A stretch of 64,000 nucleotides of DNA from Crossaster papposus (GCA_037893245.1 JBAIAA010000400.1:248001-312000), one strand, 5' to 3'; numbered from the stretch's first letter, positions 33,029 to 44,984 are shown. Numbers and translations: made by a program. The notes: generated by a model from the sequence alone, not told the origin.

Positions 33029-33212
33029 ATGGTTGCCATGGTGTGTTGTGGGAGAAAACAGAAAAGCTTGCAATTATCTACATTTAAGGGATCGTATACG
33101 TTTGGTAATTAGTCCAAAAATTAATGGCAATAAAAACTTACTTGGTAAGAAGTACAGCAGCTTTGGATAGTGTAATGCATTTTTAGACTTTTCACTTCAA
33201 AGTACTGCGGTT

Positions 33213-33303
33213 ATCTGAGAAGCGTTACTGCAGTGACGTTTCTCAGACTGTGTATTCCAATGCAGATTTTTTCTTCCTGCGTGGACATAACCGCTCCGGA
33301 TTT
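33213..33303 (-). repeat. Dispersed ~90-bp repeat, partner of 39976-40066
   Basis: The reverse complement shares GAGCGGTTATGTCCACGC, ATCTGCATTGGAA and TGAGAAACGTC with 39976-40066. Probably the end of an unnamed element. Confidence 0.6.
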
Positions 33304-33971
33304 TCGGCAATAATCTCAAAATCGCGGCGTTCCAATTACCAAATGTGGACATTGCTTTTTTTTTTTTAATAATCATAATTAATGTGTGTCACAGGTATTT
33401 CGATACGTTTTATATATCGTTGAAATACCCTCCGCGGTTCGTGTTAAGTTAAATAACAGACTCTGCTCGAAAGAGCTATTTTTTTCATTGATCCTCCTCC
33501 AATAGGTAATTACAGTGATTTATTTTTAAAAAGATGGCAGTATAGAATTTAAACCAATGACTGAACAACAGGTTAAATTTCTATAGGCCCTACTTACACA
33601 GATATCAATGATATAACAATATGACAGGGGCCTCAGTAGAATGACACAGAGAGAATTGGTAAGCTTGGCAATACAAGAGAATGCAATTTCCCCTTAGCGG
33701 TCGCCCGCTCGCCAAATGCGACCCAAAACAGCCACGGACGACTCAAAACACTTCCCTCGGTCGTCCGGCCGGCGAGTTAAAATATTAAATACATTACATG
33801 TGATTTCCCAGATCAACTGTTTACCAGTGTATGTAGCAGTACCTTTACACAACATACAGTGCACGTGCATTGCAGAGATATGATCGTGTCATTCCTGTAT
33901 ACAGATTCGCGATGTTTATGGCCGGCTTGCTATAGCTAGCGCATACATTGGCGCACATGGCCTGCGCGGCA

Positions 33972-34220
33972 CTAGTCTTGGTGCAAGACGTTGTTCATTT
34001 TCACGCAACTATCGCGACTATCAAACAATAGAGGGCGCTGTTGGGAAACCTCCAGATAACCACCCACATCGGCTCGGTCTATCTTCTTGACAGATTCGCG
34101 GCTTCCAGAATACGCCCTCTATTGGTGGAATAGTCGCGACGCGTATAGTGTTGAGTGCATAGGTCCTTTGGTTTTATGGTTTTACTATAACTGAACAAGA
34201 ACGTCTTGCACCAAGACTAG
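33972..34220. mobile_element. 249-bp MITE with 7-8 bp target duplication (hAT-like)
   Basis: The ends CTAGTCTTGGTGCAAGACGTT and the mirrored AACGTCTTGCACCAAGACTAG are near perfect. CGCGGCA flanks both sides (33965-33971 and 34221-34227), a 7-bp duplication, or 8 bp if the terminal base is counted differently, as hAT elements make. Inside, GAGGGCG and ATAGTCGCGA motifs pair further. Confidence 0.75.
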
Positions 34221-34263
34221 CGCGGCACACATGTAAATGTACTACCGCAAGCGTACGTAAAAA

Positions 34264-34340
34264 CGGCATATGAGGGTGCACCACCCTAATTGAAGGGAGA
34301 ATTTCTACGCGAGGTCATTAGCATGAAATGTGCCCCCCAC
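34264..34340 (+). repeat. ~75-bp dispersed repeat, partner of 41512-41582
   Basis: Shares GAGAATTTCTACGCGAG, TCATTAGCAT and AAATGTGCCCCCCACAATTT with 41512-41582. Nature unknown. Confidence 0.6.
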
Positions 34341-34649
34341 AATTTCTTTTGAAAAAGGATGCCGTTTGGTGAAAGAAATGGTGGGATTGTGTAAATATAG
34401 CATAGAATCAACTCCCTGGTTTTTGAGCTTCAATCTGAGGGCAGACTTGACAAAATTAGGGTTGAAAAATGGGTCCTAATTGCCCTAGAATGTGGAGGGA
34501 TGCCATTTGTAAAATGGCTGCTTTCAGGCTCGGGAAGTATCACTTTTCGGAAGGTGAGTTTCTTTTGGTGTGAATATTAAACAATGTAATTGGCTAACCT
34601 ACTAAAAATAGAAAAGAAATGGAAAGATAAAGACCAAGACAACTAGACA

Positions 34650-35752
34650 TGTGTTTGTGGACAAACACAGAGCTGTTTCGGATGTCTAAGATGACTTTCA
34701 TTATGTGTGTGCCAAGTCTGAAATCGATTGGATTTGCCAATTTTCCCAAGATATATAAGTTGAAAAATACGTGTACAAATCCTATGGGAAAAACTGCACC
34801 TTTAATGTGACGTCACATGACACCCGATGATGTCATCATGATGTCATCTTAATTTTCGTCTATAACACATTCTGGAATACTTGCATACCAAGTTTGGCCC
34901 CAATCAGACATGTACTTCCAGAGATAGAGGGTCCTAAAAGCTGCCCCTTTAATGTGACGTCACATGACCCACGATGACGTTATCCTGACGATTTTCCCCT
35001 TGGCCCTCCTGGGTATGGGGGTCGAGGTGTGTGCTAAGTCTGAAGTCGATCGGATTTACCAAATTGTCAAATTCAATAGTCTGAAGAAAAACGTGTACAA
35101 AACCTATGGAGAAAATTGAACCTTTAATGTGACGTCACATGACCCCCGATGACGTCATCATGACGATTTTCTCCTTGGCCCTCCTGGAGATGGTGGTCGA
35201 GGTGTGTGCTAAGTATCAAGTCGATCAAATTTACGAAAGTGTCAAAGTAAATAGTTTGAAGAAAAACGTGTACAAACCCTATGGGGAAAGAAATTGCACC
35301 TTTAACGTCACGTCACGTGACCTTGAATGACGCAATCGTGCCGAATTTTTTCAATGGCCATCTGTGGGTGGTGTTCTAAGTGTATGCTAAGTCTTAAGTC
35401 GAACGGATTCATTAAAGTGTCAAAGTCAATAGTTTGAAGAAAAACGTGTACAAAACCTATGGGGAAAGAAATTGCACGTTTAACGTCACGTCACGTGACC
35501 TTGAATGGCGGAATCGCGACGAATTTCTTCTAGGACTGTCCTTGGGTGGTTGTCTAAGTGTATGCCAAGTTTCAGGTCGATCGGATTTACCAAAGTGTCA
35601 AAGTGTATTGGCAGAAAAAACGTGTACAAATCCTATGGGAAAAAGTGACAAAAAAAAAAAAGAAAAAAAAAAAAAAGAAAAAAAAAAAAAAGAAAAAAAA
35701 AAACTTTAACGAAAACAAAAGCTGTTTCGGCTGAAAGGCCGAAACAGCTAAT
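34650..35752 (+). repeat. Tandem ~175-bp repeat with CRE-like TGACGTCA, ending in a hairpin
   Basis: TGACGTCACATGAC occurs at 34808, 34955 and 35130. Related CGTCACGTCACGTGACC occurs at about 35305 and 35484, giving a period near 175 bp. Each unit also carries a GTGTACAAA-CCTATGGG block and a CCAAGT-TCGATCGGATTTACC block. The array begins near a palindrome TGTTTGTGGACAAACA (34653) and ends, after an A-rich stretch (35644-35703), in the stem AGCTGTTTCGGC/GCCGAAACAGCT (about 35720-35750). A single open frame of about 90 residues is not credible. Confidence 0.75.
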
Positions 35753-36839
35753 AATCTGATTGTTGTTTGATGAACCCCAGTGATGTCGGTGTGCATGAAA
35801 CTTGGTCCTAAACATTGTTGATTTTACACTGTTTTCAATGGGACTTGAATTAGGCCAGTGCACCCATGAAGCACGACGGAAATGTGGCAGAGAAAACCCC
35901 CCCTCTTTTGTGTTGACCATTGTGTTCCCGGAATCTCAGGAATTCCTTTTAGGTTTCAAGGGGGGATGGGTTAGGTTACAATAGTGTTGAGTGCGTATAA
36001 AGTATAGGGATAAGAGGGGGGTACCCCTCTGCCACATATCGTGCTGGGTATAAAAAACGTATATTGGTTTTCGCCGCACGCTTCAATGGACAAAGTTAAG
36101 GACCGAAACCAGTCCATGGCCGACATGCATGTATTTTTCCGTTACGCGAAATGGTCGAATTTGACATCGTAAGATGTAAAAATGCCCGGCAAACAAACGT
36201 CAATGAAGAAAGTCATATCCTGCAGGTTAATTATCAGATCATGGTCGCCCTTTCCTATTTTTTTATTTTCTGTTAATTTATTTCTTTCGAGGTAGTAACG
36301 CTTGTCCTTCTTGAGCGATGCAGCGTGTTTCTACAAAATGTTCTACCGCGGCATGTTTCCTGCATTCAGTTTACGCTTGTGTGGTGTGTTGGTCAGCTCG
36401 GCGTTCATCTTGTGAAAGATTTAGGCCAACATTCTCCGTTTTTTTCCCCAAAAAGTTTTCAACCTTAAACATTTAATATGCTTTTACAATAACTCCGCCA
36501 GTTTTGTTGTCACATGTGAGGTTTAGTTTTGATAGCTTTTGTGGCGGATGCAAATTAAATCTTCCCGCAAGATCAGCGATTACAACAAGCAGTGGGCTGT
36601 AAAGTGCCGTGCCGTGCCGCAATTTTCCCGAACGCGCGGCGCGCTTTCGCGGATCGTGGAAGGTCGGACAATGCAGTTGGCGTTGCGTAACCTCGGTGGA
36701 AAACACAAATATGGCAAATGCACACGTGGCCACTGAAAATGCTTGCGGGCGACTGAAAACTCTAATTAGGTAGCCCGGCGGGCCACTGAAAAAAAAAGTT
36801 AATGGAAACCCCATAACACAATCTGGGGAAATATGATCA
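35753..36839. other. Non-coding stretch
   Basis: No gene or known repeat recognised. Short GC-rich patch at 36600-36660. Confidence 0.35.
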
Positions 36840-36949
36840 ATAACATAACAGAATTCTCAAACTAATAAAATTAACATAGCTGCTTTTTGGACTCGTCTCG
36901 CGGAATCGGTGTGGCTTGATTTGACTTGGCTTAAACTTAGCTTGACTTG

Positions 36950-37150
36950 AACTTGACGTGATCTTGGCTTGACTTGGAACTTGGCGTGATCCGACTCGGC
37001 TTGGTTCAGTTCCACGCGAATGGGCTCGGTGGTCCTCGTCGTCTGACAATCTAGTCCAGGGACTTGGCGTGATCCGACTCGGCTTGGCTTTCCACGCGGA
37101 TGGGCTCCGGTGCGGGTCCTCGTCCGCGTCTCAGACAATCCAGTCCAGTT
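36950..37150 (+). repeat. ~85-bp tandem duplication, GGCTTGG-rich
   Basis: ACTTGGCGTGATCCGACTCG, followed by a CCACGCG-ATGGGCTC block and GACAAT-CCAGTCCAG, appears at about 36977-37058 and 37062-37145. The flank to the left (36905-36975) is a shorter-period CTTGACTTGG repeat. Confidence 0.7.
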
Positions 37151-37839
37151 AAGCGTGGAAGGAAGAAGTGGAGTGCGGAGAGCTATAGACGAACCGGGTC
37201 GGCTCCCCAAAGCGATAAACCTATTGAACGGTACTACTTTGTACCACAGATATACCAAGCCAGTGATGAGAAGGAGGAAATATGTTTCACCACTAACTTA
37301 AAACGGTGAAGTGCAGACAGCACTTGAGAAACACCCTTCTTATCAGGTCTCCAGATCGCTTCTCAACTTATGGAGGATCAGCAATTGTATATAATACACG
37401 GAGTAATTAAAATCCTAACTAGATAATGAAAATAAAAACTAACTAGAAATAAGACAGGGGGTATTTAAACTTCTGGACTGTGATCAACAACAGAAACTAA
37501 TTGATATGTTCACCCAGAACATCTAAGTTAAGAGATTACAAAATTATTGAATAGTAAATAGTATCACTGGATTTTCAACTGTTCAACTGGAAGTACATGT
37601 ACTCAGAAAACAGTTCGCTCAACAAAACGACTCGAGGTCCGTTTGGGCTGGAATACACACAGGACACTCGCTCCTGTGCCCATGGCAACGACACGTGCTC
37701 AGAAACCATGGAGGATTGCTCTTATTCCTCCATGGTTAGACATAATTGAACCATTCCTCCATAATTGAACCATGGAGGAATGAACTAACATGTAAAAGTT
37801 GTATGTGCCCATACGCGATAGTATACAAATGATAGCAGG

Positions 37840-37925
37840 TTTTCTCAGGCTTACGAGTTTACAGTGCCTTGGGCGCTTTTAGAGGAATCCTCGGTTTCAA
37901 CTTTCATTGCCGAAACAAATAATAC
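37840..37925 (+). mobile_element. SINE 3'-end fragment
   Basis: Matches the SINE tail: TTCTCAGGCTTACGAG, ACAGTGCCTTGGGCGCTTTT, CCTCGGTTTCA, then an AAT-rich end. Its mirror image is at 39167. Confidence 0.65.
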
Positions 37926-38366
37926 TAATATATAATAATAATAGATAGCTACGAAGAAGGAAATTATTATAAGCACTTAAGCACTAGTAATACATCGATG
38001 AGAAAATGTACACAAAACACTCGGTCGTGAATGTCTAACGGACATTCTAGATCCTTAATCTATTCCAACTAAAATTGTAAACTTAGAACAAGAAAAATCC
38101 ATGATAGGACCATGGAGGTAGGACTATGCACTATCAAGTCAACTGAGATTATTGGGAAGTTAAGAATAGATAGGTAGCATAGCCAGGTTAAAATTGTGGG
38201 CAAATCATTATGACAAAAGATAGTTCACAGCAGGATCCGAACATAAAAACACAGCAAGTGGTGACTGGCCACAAGGTCACCTCCATATCCCTTGCTCTAA
38301 AGTAAACCAAGGGCACTCACTCCCATGCCTATGGCAAGGACACCTATAGCCTGAGGCCACATGGTG

Positions 38367-39096
38367 TAGTCCAGGCAAAATACATAATTTTGTTTTGTTG
38401 ACCTCAAACAAATTGCAACAAATTGTTTTTCACCACAGTGCACTTCTATAAGGTTCCTAGAATTACATACTAAAAATCTACAAAAATCCAAGTGGTGGAA
38501 ATATGTCTAATTTTCATAAATCGTTAATCCCTGCCAGTACATGTGTAATATGTTTATTCCCATATTTGGGTATATATTTTATTTTTATTTTTTGAAAAGT
38601 TTATTTTGGTGATTCTACTTACATATCCTTACTTGAATAACATTTGCTAAAGCATTATAAGTGACTGAATAATTATGAGAACACAGTAATTATCCAAAAT
38701 GACAACTTTGTGACCCTATAAATGTGCGCACACTGTCTCCAGATATCATCATGTAGTCAGTATTGGTGAGCTTCAAATTCACCAAGCTGCTTACTGGCAC
38801 AGTTATCCTATTAAAACCTTATGAAAAATCATATGAACAATAATAACATTTTGATATTTAGCCCAGAAAACAAAAACTGGGGAAAAATGGTGTGTCTATA
38901 AATTGGGCTAACAAGTAGGTGAAGGGTTACCTAAGGTGAGAGACTTGAACAAGTTCAAGGAAATCCCCAAAATACATTTTAACGTAGATATGATTATTGT
39001 ATAAGCAACAACAATCTTAAATTTGGGGGGTTTCCTTCAACTTGTTCAAGTCTCTCACCTTAGGCAACCCTTCACCTACTTGTTAGCCCAAATAGA
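38367..39096. mobile_element. Palindromic TAGTCCAGG element, copy 1 (right arm truncated)
   Basis: Begins TAGTCCAGGCAAAATAC. The last 190 bases fold back: GGCTAACAAGTAGGTGAAGG pairs with CCTTCACCTACTTGTTAGCC, and AGAGACTTGAACAAGTTCAA with its complement. The outer right arm is missing. Other copies: 42903 and 51239. Confidence 0.75.
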
Positions 39097-39166
39097 GCGA
39101 ATGTCGAATCAGGCAATCAAATTTAAGTGACCACTACCTCAAGCCATGCTGGACTTGTAAATAACT

Positions 39167-39260
39167 ATTTATTTATTTATTTTTCGGCAATGAAACCGAG
39201 GATTCCTCAAAAAGCGCCCAAGGCACTGTAAGCTCGTAAGCCTGAGAAAACCTGAAGGAG
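39167..39260 (-). mobile_element. SINE 3'-end fragment, reverse
   Basis: Reverse complement of the SINE tail: ATTTATTTATTTTTCGGCAA, then AAAGCGCCCAAGGCACTGTA and GCTCGTAAGCCTGA. Confidence 0.65.
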
Positions 39261-39394
39261 GATGAGTTCAAAACATGGAGGAATAAGAAGGAATTCAAAA
39301 CTAATATAAATTATAAGTGGCTTGAGCATAAACAAAAATACAAAGGTCGATCAAGCAGTAAACTTGTATAGCAAAACAATAGAAGGTGTAAATC

Positions 39395-39795
39395 TTACCA
39401 CATGTGAAAAGCAGTTCTGGCAGTCATCAGACCATGTGTTAGGTGTAGTTCCTCCGCTGATCGACAACGTCCATCATGGCGAGGGTCGTATAGATTGGCC
39501 CGCCCCCTGCAGAGTACCAGACCACGTTGCCACAGTATACCGCGTGATCTAAAGGGCGTGGGCCGCGTGTTTGTGGAGCGAAAGTAATAGTCCGTGGAGC
39601 AGGCCCGGTGCCGTTGGTCATCGGCGATTGGTCTAGGTCCAGGAAGCTGGGGTTGGGATTGACCAATTGGAAGCCGGGGAGGCTGTGTGCTGGAAGGCTC
39701 TGATCTGGCGTCATGGGAGCTCGGGGACACTGGCACCCGCATGGTGTTGCGATTCCCTTCGGAATCTGTGGAACGGAAAAGACAAGAAAATACAC
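39395..39795 (-). other. GC-rich open stretch of uncertain status
   Basis: Two overlapping minus-strand frames of about 115 codons are open, one proline-rich. Composition differs from the AT-rich surroundings, so an exon is possible, but no domain or clear splice pair was recognised. Confidence 0.2.
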
Positions 39796-39975
39796 CCGGT
39801 TACAAAATCATGTGAGCATTTATATAGCGCTAAAACACAGAAGAAACTGGTATCAGGTATATCAACTTCCAAGTGACCTCATTGATTCCTGCAAAAAAAC
39901 TTCAATTTGCAAGGAGGATTTGGGAGGATTTGGGATGGTTAGGGACAGTCAAGGTCTTAGCCAGCCAGCAGTGTA

Positions 39976-40066
39976 GGCAAAATCTGGAGCGGTTATGTCC
40001 ACGCTGAGAATAATCTGCATTGGAAAACACAACCTGAGAAACGTCGCTGCACGGTAACGCTTCCGG
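39976..40066 (+). repeat. Dispersed ~90-bp repeat, partner of 33213-33303
   Basis: See 33213-33303. Here in the opposite orientation. Confidence 0.6.
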
Positions 40067-40448
40067 ATTCAATTTTTTTTTGAGATAACAATTGAAGGGA
40101 TATATTTTGAAGTACTGTATGTAGTTTCAAAAAATGCATTCCTGAATTGAATGAAAAAATATATTACACGTAATAATAATATTAATAATAAATAATAAAA
40201 ATAATAACAGGCATTTATACTGCGCTTTTCCAAAACATGATCAAAGCGCATAACAAAAGAAAGGATAAATTAAAACAAGCTAGAACAAAACTTAAATCTA
40301 CTATTTAGGAAAGAGATAAGTTTTAAGTTTACTCTTAAATGCAACAACACAAGTAGAATCACGGACACTAATTGGGAGACTGTTCCAAAGTTCAGCGGCA
40401 GAGTGTGAGAAGGCGTGTTTGCCGTAAGATAAACTTGAGTTGTGAGTG

Positions 40449-40835
40449 TTAAAGGTAGGATACACCATTTGCAAATATCGAAAATATTTACTACCGAATT
40501 ATTAAGAAATATCATACTCATTTGAAAGTAAATAATGATTGCAGGCACCCAGCAAAATGATTGCGCTAGATATCCTGTAATTATTCCGAAAAATATAATT
40601 TTATAAAGAAAAATTCGCGATCGCCGGACGGCGAGCGCGAAAAAACAAAGATAACATAAGAATAACTGCTCGACGCCGGTGAAAAACAAATGCTGTTTTT
40701 CGTGCTTTCCTCGGCATCCATGATTTTAAAACTTCGGACAGGTCAGTTAAACGATATTTACTATACAATACAACCCTCCAAATCTACCCATTCATGATAA
40801 TTCAAGCAATTACCAATGGTGTATCCTACCTTTAA
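40449..40835 (+). mobile_element. MITE family A, full copy
   Basis: 387 bp from TTAAAGGTAGGATACACCAT to ATGGTGTATCCTACCTTTAA. The centre contains CGCGATCGCCGGACGGCGAG, a hairpin. TIRs of ~17 bp next to TTAA point to a TTAA-targeting family (piggyBac- or Kolobok-like). No ORF. Confidence 0.9.
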
Positions 40836-41202
40836 AGGTAGTATACACCATTTGCAGAAATCGAAAATATTTACTACTGAATTATTAAGAAATACCTTAC
40901 TCAATTGAAAGTAAATAATGATTCTAGGCATTCAGCAAAAGGATTGCGCTAGATATCCTGTAATTATTCAAAAAAATTGAATTTTATAAAGAAAAATTCG
41001 CTCTCGCCGAACAAAGATAACATAAGAATAACTGCTCGACCCCGGTTGAAAACAAACGCTGTTTTTCGTGCTTTTTCTCGGCATCCATGATTGTAAAACT
41101 TCGGAAAAGTCAGTTAAACGATATTTACTATGAAATACAACCCCCCAAATCTACCCATTCATGATAATTCAAGCAATTACCAATGGTGTATACTACCTTT
41201 AA
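40832..41202 (+). mobile_element. MITE family A, full copy, abutting the previous one
   Basis: Shares the TTAA at 40832-40835 with its neighbour and runs in the same orientation to ATGGTGTATACTACCTTTAA. The central hairpin is partly deleted. Confidence 0.9.
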
Positions 41203-41511
41203 GCCGAGTTCTATCGGAAGAATAAACAGAGTAGAGTAACTTGTTTACTTACTTGATAACTTGTTACTGTTAAATTTGAATATTCCTAACTTTCTAATGA
41301 TTGTAAATTTGTATCTAATTTTTTTTGTTCCCTGCGAAATAATAAATGAAATAATAAATGAAATTATACTATCCAAGGCTGCTTTACACGTCACTCGGTC
41401 GCGCGTTCACCCCGGGTATCTAGACTCATCTCAGCCGCTTAGCCAGAGTCACGAGGCCTTGTCAAAAGGCTACTCTGATGGCGGTCACCGGAGGAGAAAC
41501 GCGGGCCCATA

Positions 41512-41582
41512 GGGGTGCACTATCCTAATTAAAGTGAGAATTTCTACGCGAGCTCATTAGCATTAAATGTGCCCCCCACAAT
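41512..41582 (+). repeat. ~75-bp dispersed repeat, partner of 34264-34340
   Basis: Contains GAATTTCTACGCGAGCTCAT and ATGTGCCCCCCACAATTT. A TGAAAT-type LINE tail lies shortly upstream (41337-41366). Confidence 0.6.
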
Positions 41583-41849
41583 TTTTGTGTATATACTTCT
41601 AACCATTGAAAGTAAGTTTTTACTGCCATTAATTTTTAGAGTAATTACAAACTTACGATTTAAATTCTTTCCTTTATCAGCTATAGATTTCTCATTTTGA
41701 CGAACTTAATTGGATAATTAAGATTGATTTACTTATAATTTGAGTATGCAAAAAGTTACACAAGTTTACTTCTGGGGTCAATGATAGTTTTTCGATCCAT
41801 ATTTTATTGTAATCTTATTTCTCTGGTACACCACCTTTTGGTTCATATA

Positions 41850-42120
41850 ATAATAATAATAAGGTTAGTTCTTATATAGTGCTTGAGACTCCCACAATGT
41901 GGGTGTATCAAAGCGCTTTACATTATTACCCTGATCATTGGGCCCATGAAACATTCGAAATACCATCTCAGCTCCTTAGGGAGTATACAGCTAAATTCAA
42001 CCACAATAACCATCTCTGCCCTATACCCATTTACTCCTGGGTTGAGAGAAGCAATGAGTGACAAAGTGCCTTGCCCAAGGGCACACATACCATGAAGGAC
42101 CTTTGCAGTTTTATTATGCA
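41850..42120 (-). mobile_element. LINE/SINE-type 3' region after an (AAT)n tract
   Basis: (AAT)n, then TTCTTATATAGTGCTTGAG and AAAGCGCTTTACATTATTACC, then AGTGCCTTGCCCAAGGGCAC. This is the usual reversed 3' end of retroelements in such genomes. No coding part was found. Confidence 0.5.
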
Positions 42121-42902
42121 CAAACCTGTCCTGGGTAGGAAATGACCCAAAACCCTCTTCAGGTAAACAGCATGAACAGTATTTATTTTACAGTACAGGC
42201 CTATATCAATTATTATCATTTATTTTCCCCACCCCTCTCTCTGGAAACTTTGAAATTTGAGAAAAGAGATCGATAGCCCTATACCCAAAGTTGATTTCAT
42301 TTGTTTCTGACCAATACCGTTTTAGAGTGTTAGTGTTTTTTGTGTTTTGGGGGGAATTTTGTGTGTTTTTTTGTCGTTTTAGGTTTTTTTTGGGACATGC
42401 CTTAATTTACCAAAGGAAAACGTGGCCTATTCCATCCTATCTCCTACTCACTCAGAATTTTGCCAGAATAACGTGGTTGATTGTTAAGACCAAATTTATC
42501 TTAATTATTAATCTGGTTTATGTGATTAGGAGGAAATTTTAAGACTGCATTTTTGTTTTTAAAATGCGATTCTGATATTTCTTTTTCAATGGAAGAACTT
42601 ACCGGTACATGTGGGTAACCTATTTTGAAGGAGGATCATTCAATGATTCTTGAAGAGAATATAACATTTGCAAACATAACAAAATAAATTACTAAATTAT
42701 TAAGAAATAGGGCCTACTTTACTAGACTGTTGGTGAATGACAGTTTAAAAACATCTTTAAAATAAAAGCTCGTGGTGTGCTGTCATTTGAAAACCTGGTA
42801 TTTTTATATCAATCTCAAACGATGGTCAGCCGACCAGTGTTGGAAAGGAAATGTTTTTTTTCACAGGATGCTTTAGACTGTCAATCACCAAAAGTCTGGT
42901 AT
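42121..42902. other. Non-coding stretch
   Basis: T-rich (42290-42400) with no recognised gene or repeat. Confidence 0.35.
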
Positions 42903-43264
42903 ATTAGTCCAGGAAAAATAAGTTTTGACCTCAAACAAATTGTATCACAAATGTTTTCACCACAATGCATTTCTAAAAGGTCCCCACAATGACATATTAA
43001 AAGTCTTAAAAAAATTCAAGTGGTGGAAATATGACTAATTTGCATAAATCGTTAATTCTTGCCGCGTAATATATTTATTCCCATATTGGGGTATATAATA
43101 TATTACAACAAAAAATTGAAAAGTTTATTTGGGTGAATCTACTTACATATCCCTACTTCAATAACATTTTCTAAAGCGTGACTGAATAATTATGAAAACA
43201 TGGTAATTATCCAAAATGACAACTTCGTGACCCTAAATGTGCGCACATTACACTGTCTCCAGGT
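42903..43264 (+). mobile_element. Palindromic TAGTCCAGG element, single arm
   Basis: TTAGTCCAGGAAAAATAAG, CAAGTGGTGGAAATATGACT, ATTCCCATATTGGGGTATAT and CACTGTCTCCAGGTA match one arm of 38367 and 51239. The second arm is absent. Confidence 0.75.
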
Positions 43265-43400
43265 ACCTGGACATCTAAAGATTCAGAAGTTTTGGAACAT
43301 TAACCCTATTGGTTCCCTAGGATTTGTCTGCTAAATCCAACTACTGCACTTCCACGGCAAAATGAATTAACATGTACAATGTACGTTCAACATGTTAATT

Positions 43401-43432
43401 AGCTGTTTCGGCCTTTCAGCCGAAACAGCTTT
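43401..43432. repeat. Hairpin AGCTGTTTCGGC...GCCGAAACAGCT
   Basis: A perfect 12-bp stem with a short loop, identical in sequence to the hairpin closing the repeat at 35752 but in the opposite orientation. It may mark the other end of the same kind of element, with the CRE-like unit at 45715-45780 as its far part. Confidence 0.7.
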
Positions 43433-43631
43433 TGTGGTGCGTTTTTTTGGTGTTTTTTTGGTGTTTTTTCACGCTTAGAGTCCGCGGAAGGCTCGCCCCT
43501 TTGAGGAAAGGCTAGGTCTTCGTTTGTGTATCCGCGCTTTTTTAGTGGGTCCTTGAATAATTCAAACCTCTCCTCAAAGTCTTTTAAATGGGTACGTACA
43601 TATACGGTTGTTCCAGTCACTTCGCCCTTGA

Positions 43632-44019
43632 TTAAAGGTAGTATACACCATTGGTAATTTGTTGAATTATCAGGAATGGGTGGATTTGGGGGGTTGTATT
43701 TTATAGTAAATATCGTTTAACTGACCGGTCCGAATTTTTACATTCATGGATGCCGAGAAAAGCATGAAAAACAGCGTTTGTTTTCCACCGGCGTCGAGCA
43801 GTTATTCTTATGTTATCTTTGTTTTTTCGCGCTCGCCGGACGGCGAGAATGAATTTTGGTTTATACAATTCAATTTTTTGGAACAATTACAGGATATCTA
43901 GGGGCCCTCATTTTGCTGGATGCCTACAATCGTTATTTACTTTTAAATAAGTAAGATATTTCTTAATAATTCGGTAATAAATTTTTTCGATATCTGCAAA
44001 TGGTGTATACTACCTTTAA
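43632..44019 (-). mobile_element. MITE family A, full copy (reverse)
   Basis: TTAA-bounded, 388 bp, reversed relative to 40449. The centre keeps GCTCGCCGGACGGCGAG. Confidence 0.9.
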
Positions 44020-44241
44020 GCCGCCAAATACCGACTTACAATGTAGGTGTGCTGAATCTCTCTGCTGTATACAAGACTCTCTGCAAGATGCACCAAACTC
44101 CTCTTCTTATTAATAGGAAACTTTTGGGACATCTCACTTCACTGGGGTAACTAGTCAGGGTACATGTAGGCTAACTAGGTGTTATGAGTAATCACTTCTT
44201 AAACAAAGACATAATTCATGTTGTTTTATGTTATAGGGTAC

Positions 44242-44943
44242 GTGCAGGTAATATGGGACTGCAGGTAATATGGGACGCATGAAGTAAATTCGGCGCCTAT
44301 AACTATAAAGCTTCAGAGACAAGAAATAGCGCTCTCAATAGTTGCGATAACTCATTGCCATCGCTGCCAACATGGCTGATTTGTTCGGGAACGGAGATCT
44401 CGGTGAAGAAATAATCAAAATTTGACAAGGTATGTTAAGTTGACAGTATTTTTTTGCTCTGATCTAAAAATAGATATTTCATGGAATGTACTGATATTAA
44501 AAACTGACCAGAGGGTGAGCTGAATTCTTGACATATTTAGGATGCCTATGAAGTGTTTTGATTGTATTGAGGGTGTGGGGTCCTGTGTATGATTGTTTTA
44601 GGATTTATTATGCATTTAATGGGAGCTCCGGTAGCACAACAAGGTGCAGGTAATATGGGACGCCATAGAGTGTGATAGAGCGGAATGAAATTGCATTTGA
44701 AAGTTATATTATCATATACCATACGTCCCATATTACCTGCACTGCAGGTAATATGGGACCTTTGGTGATGACGTCATAATTTGAATGTAACTGTCATAAA
44801 TGGATACAACATGGTTTAAATTATATCATCAAAAGGAATGGTAGTTGTTACTGATTCCAATAACCAATGTTTCTTTAGAATGATTTTTATCTATCTTTAT
44901 GCAAATTATGCAAATGAGCTTAATGGGCCCATATTACCTGCAC
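44242..44943. mobile_element. Nested elements built on the end motif GTGCAGGTAATATGGGAC
   Basis: The 18-bp motif or its reverse complement occurs six times: forward at 44242, 44260 (first base lost), 44644 and 44743 (first base lost), reverse at 44725-44742 and 44926-44943. The pair 44644/44742 delimits a 99-bp unit. The pairs 44242 or 44260 with 44943 delimit the whole. No ORF. Confidence 0.7.
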
Positions 44944-44984
44944 CTACCCTACGTATATCTCTAGGGTGGTGCTTTGTGGATTCA

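Larger units (their letters stand above)
40190..41240 (-). pseudogene. CR1/L2-type LINE C-terminus split by two MITEs
   Basis: The minus strand reads LLYSVYSSDRTRL from 41240 down to 41203, then, after the two family A MITEs, NTHNSSLSYGKHAFSHSAAE then LWNSLP and FKSKLKTYLFPK, stop. The frame is restored exactly if everything between one TTAA and the other is removed. LWNSLP and LKTYLF are hallmarks of CR1/L2/Jockey-group ends. The tail downstream (40140-40230) is ATTATT-rich with a TGCGCTTT motif, usual for this family's 3' end. Confidence 0.8.

Noticed and set aside
35720..35752. Helitron 3' terminus
   Set aside because: The hairpin is followed by CTAA at once rather than about ten bases later, and no 5' TC end or Rep/Hel frame was found.
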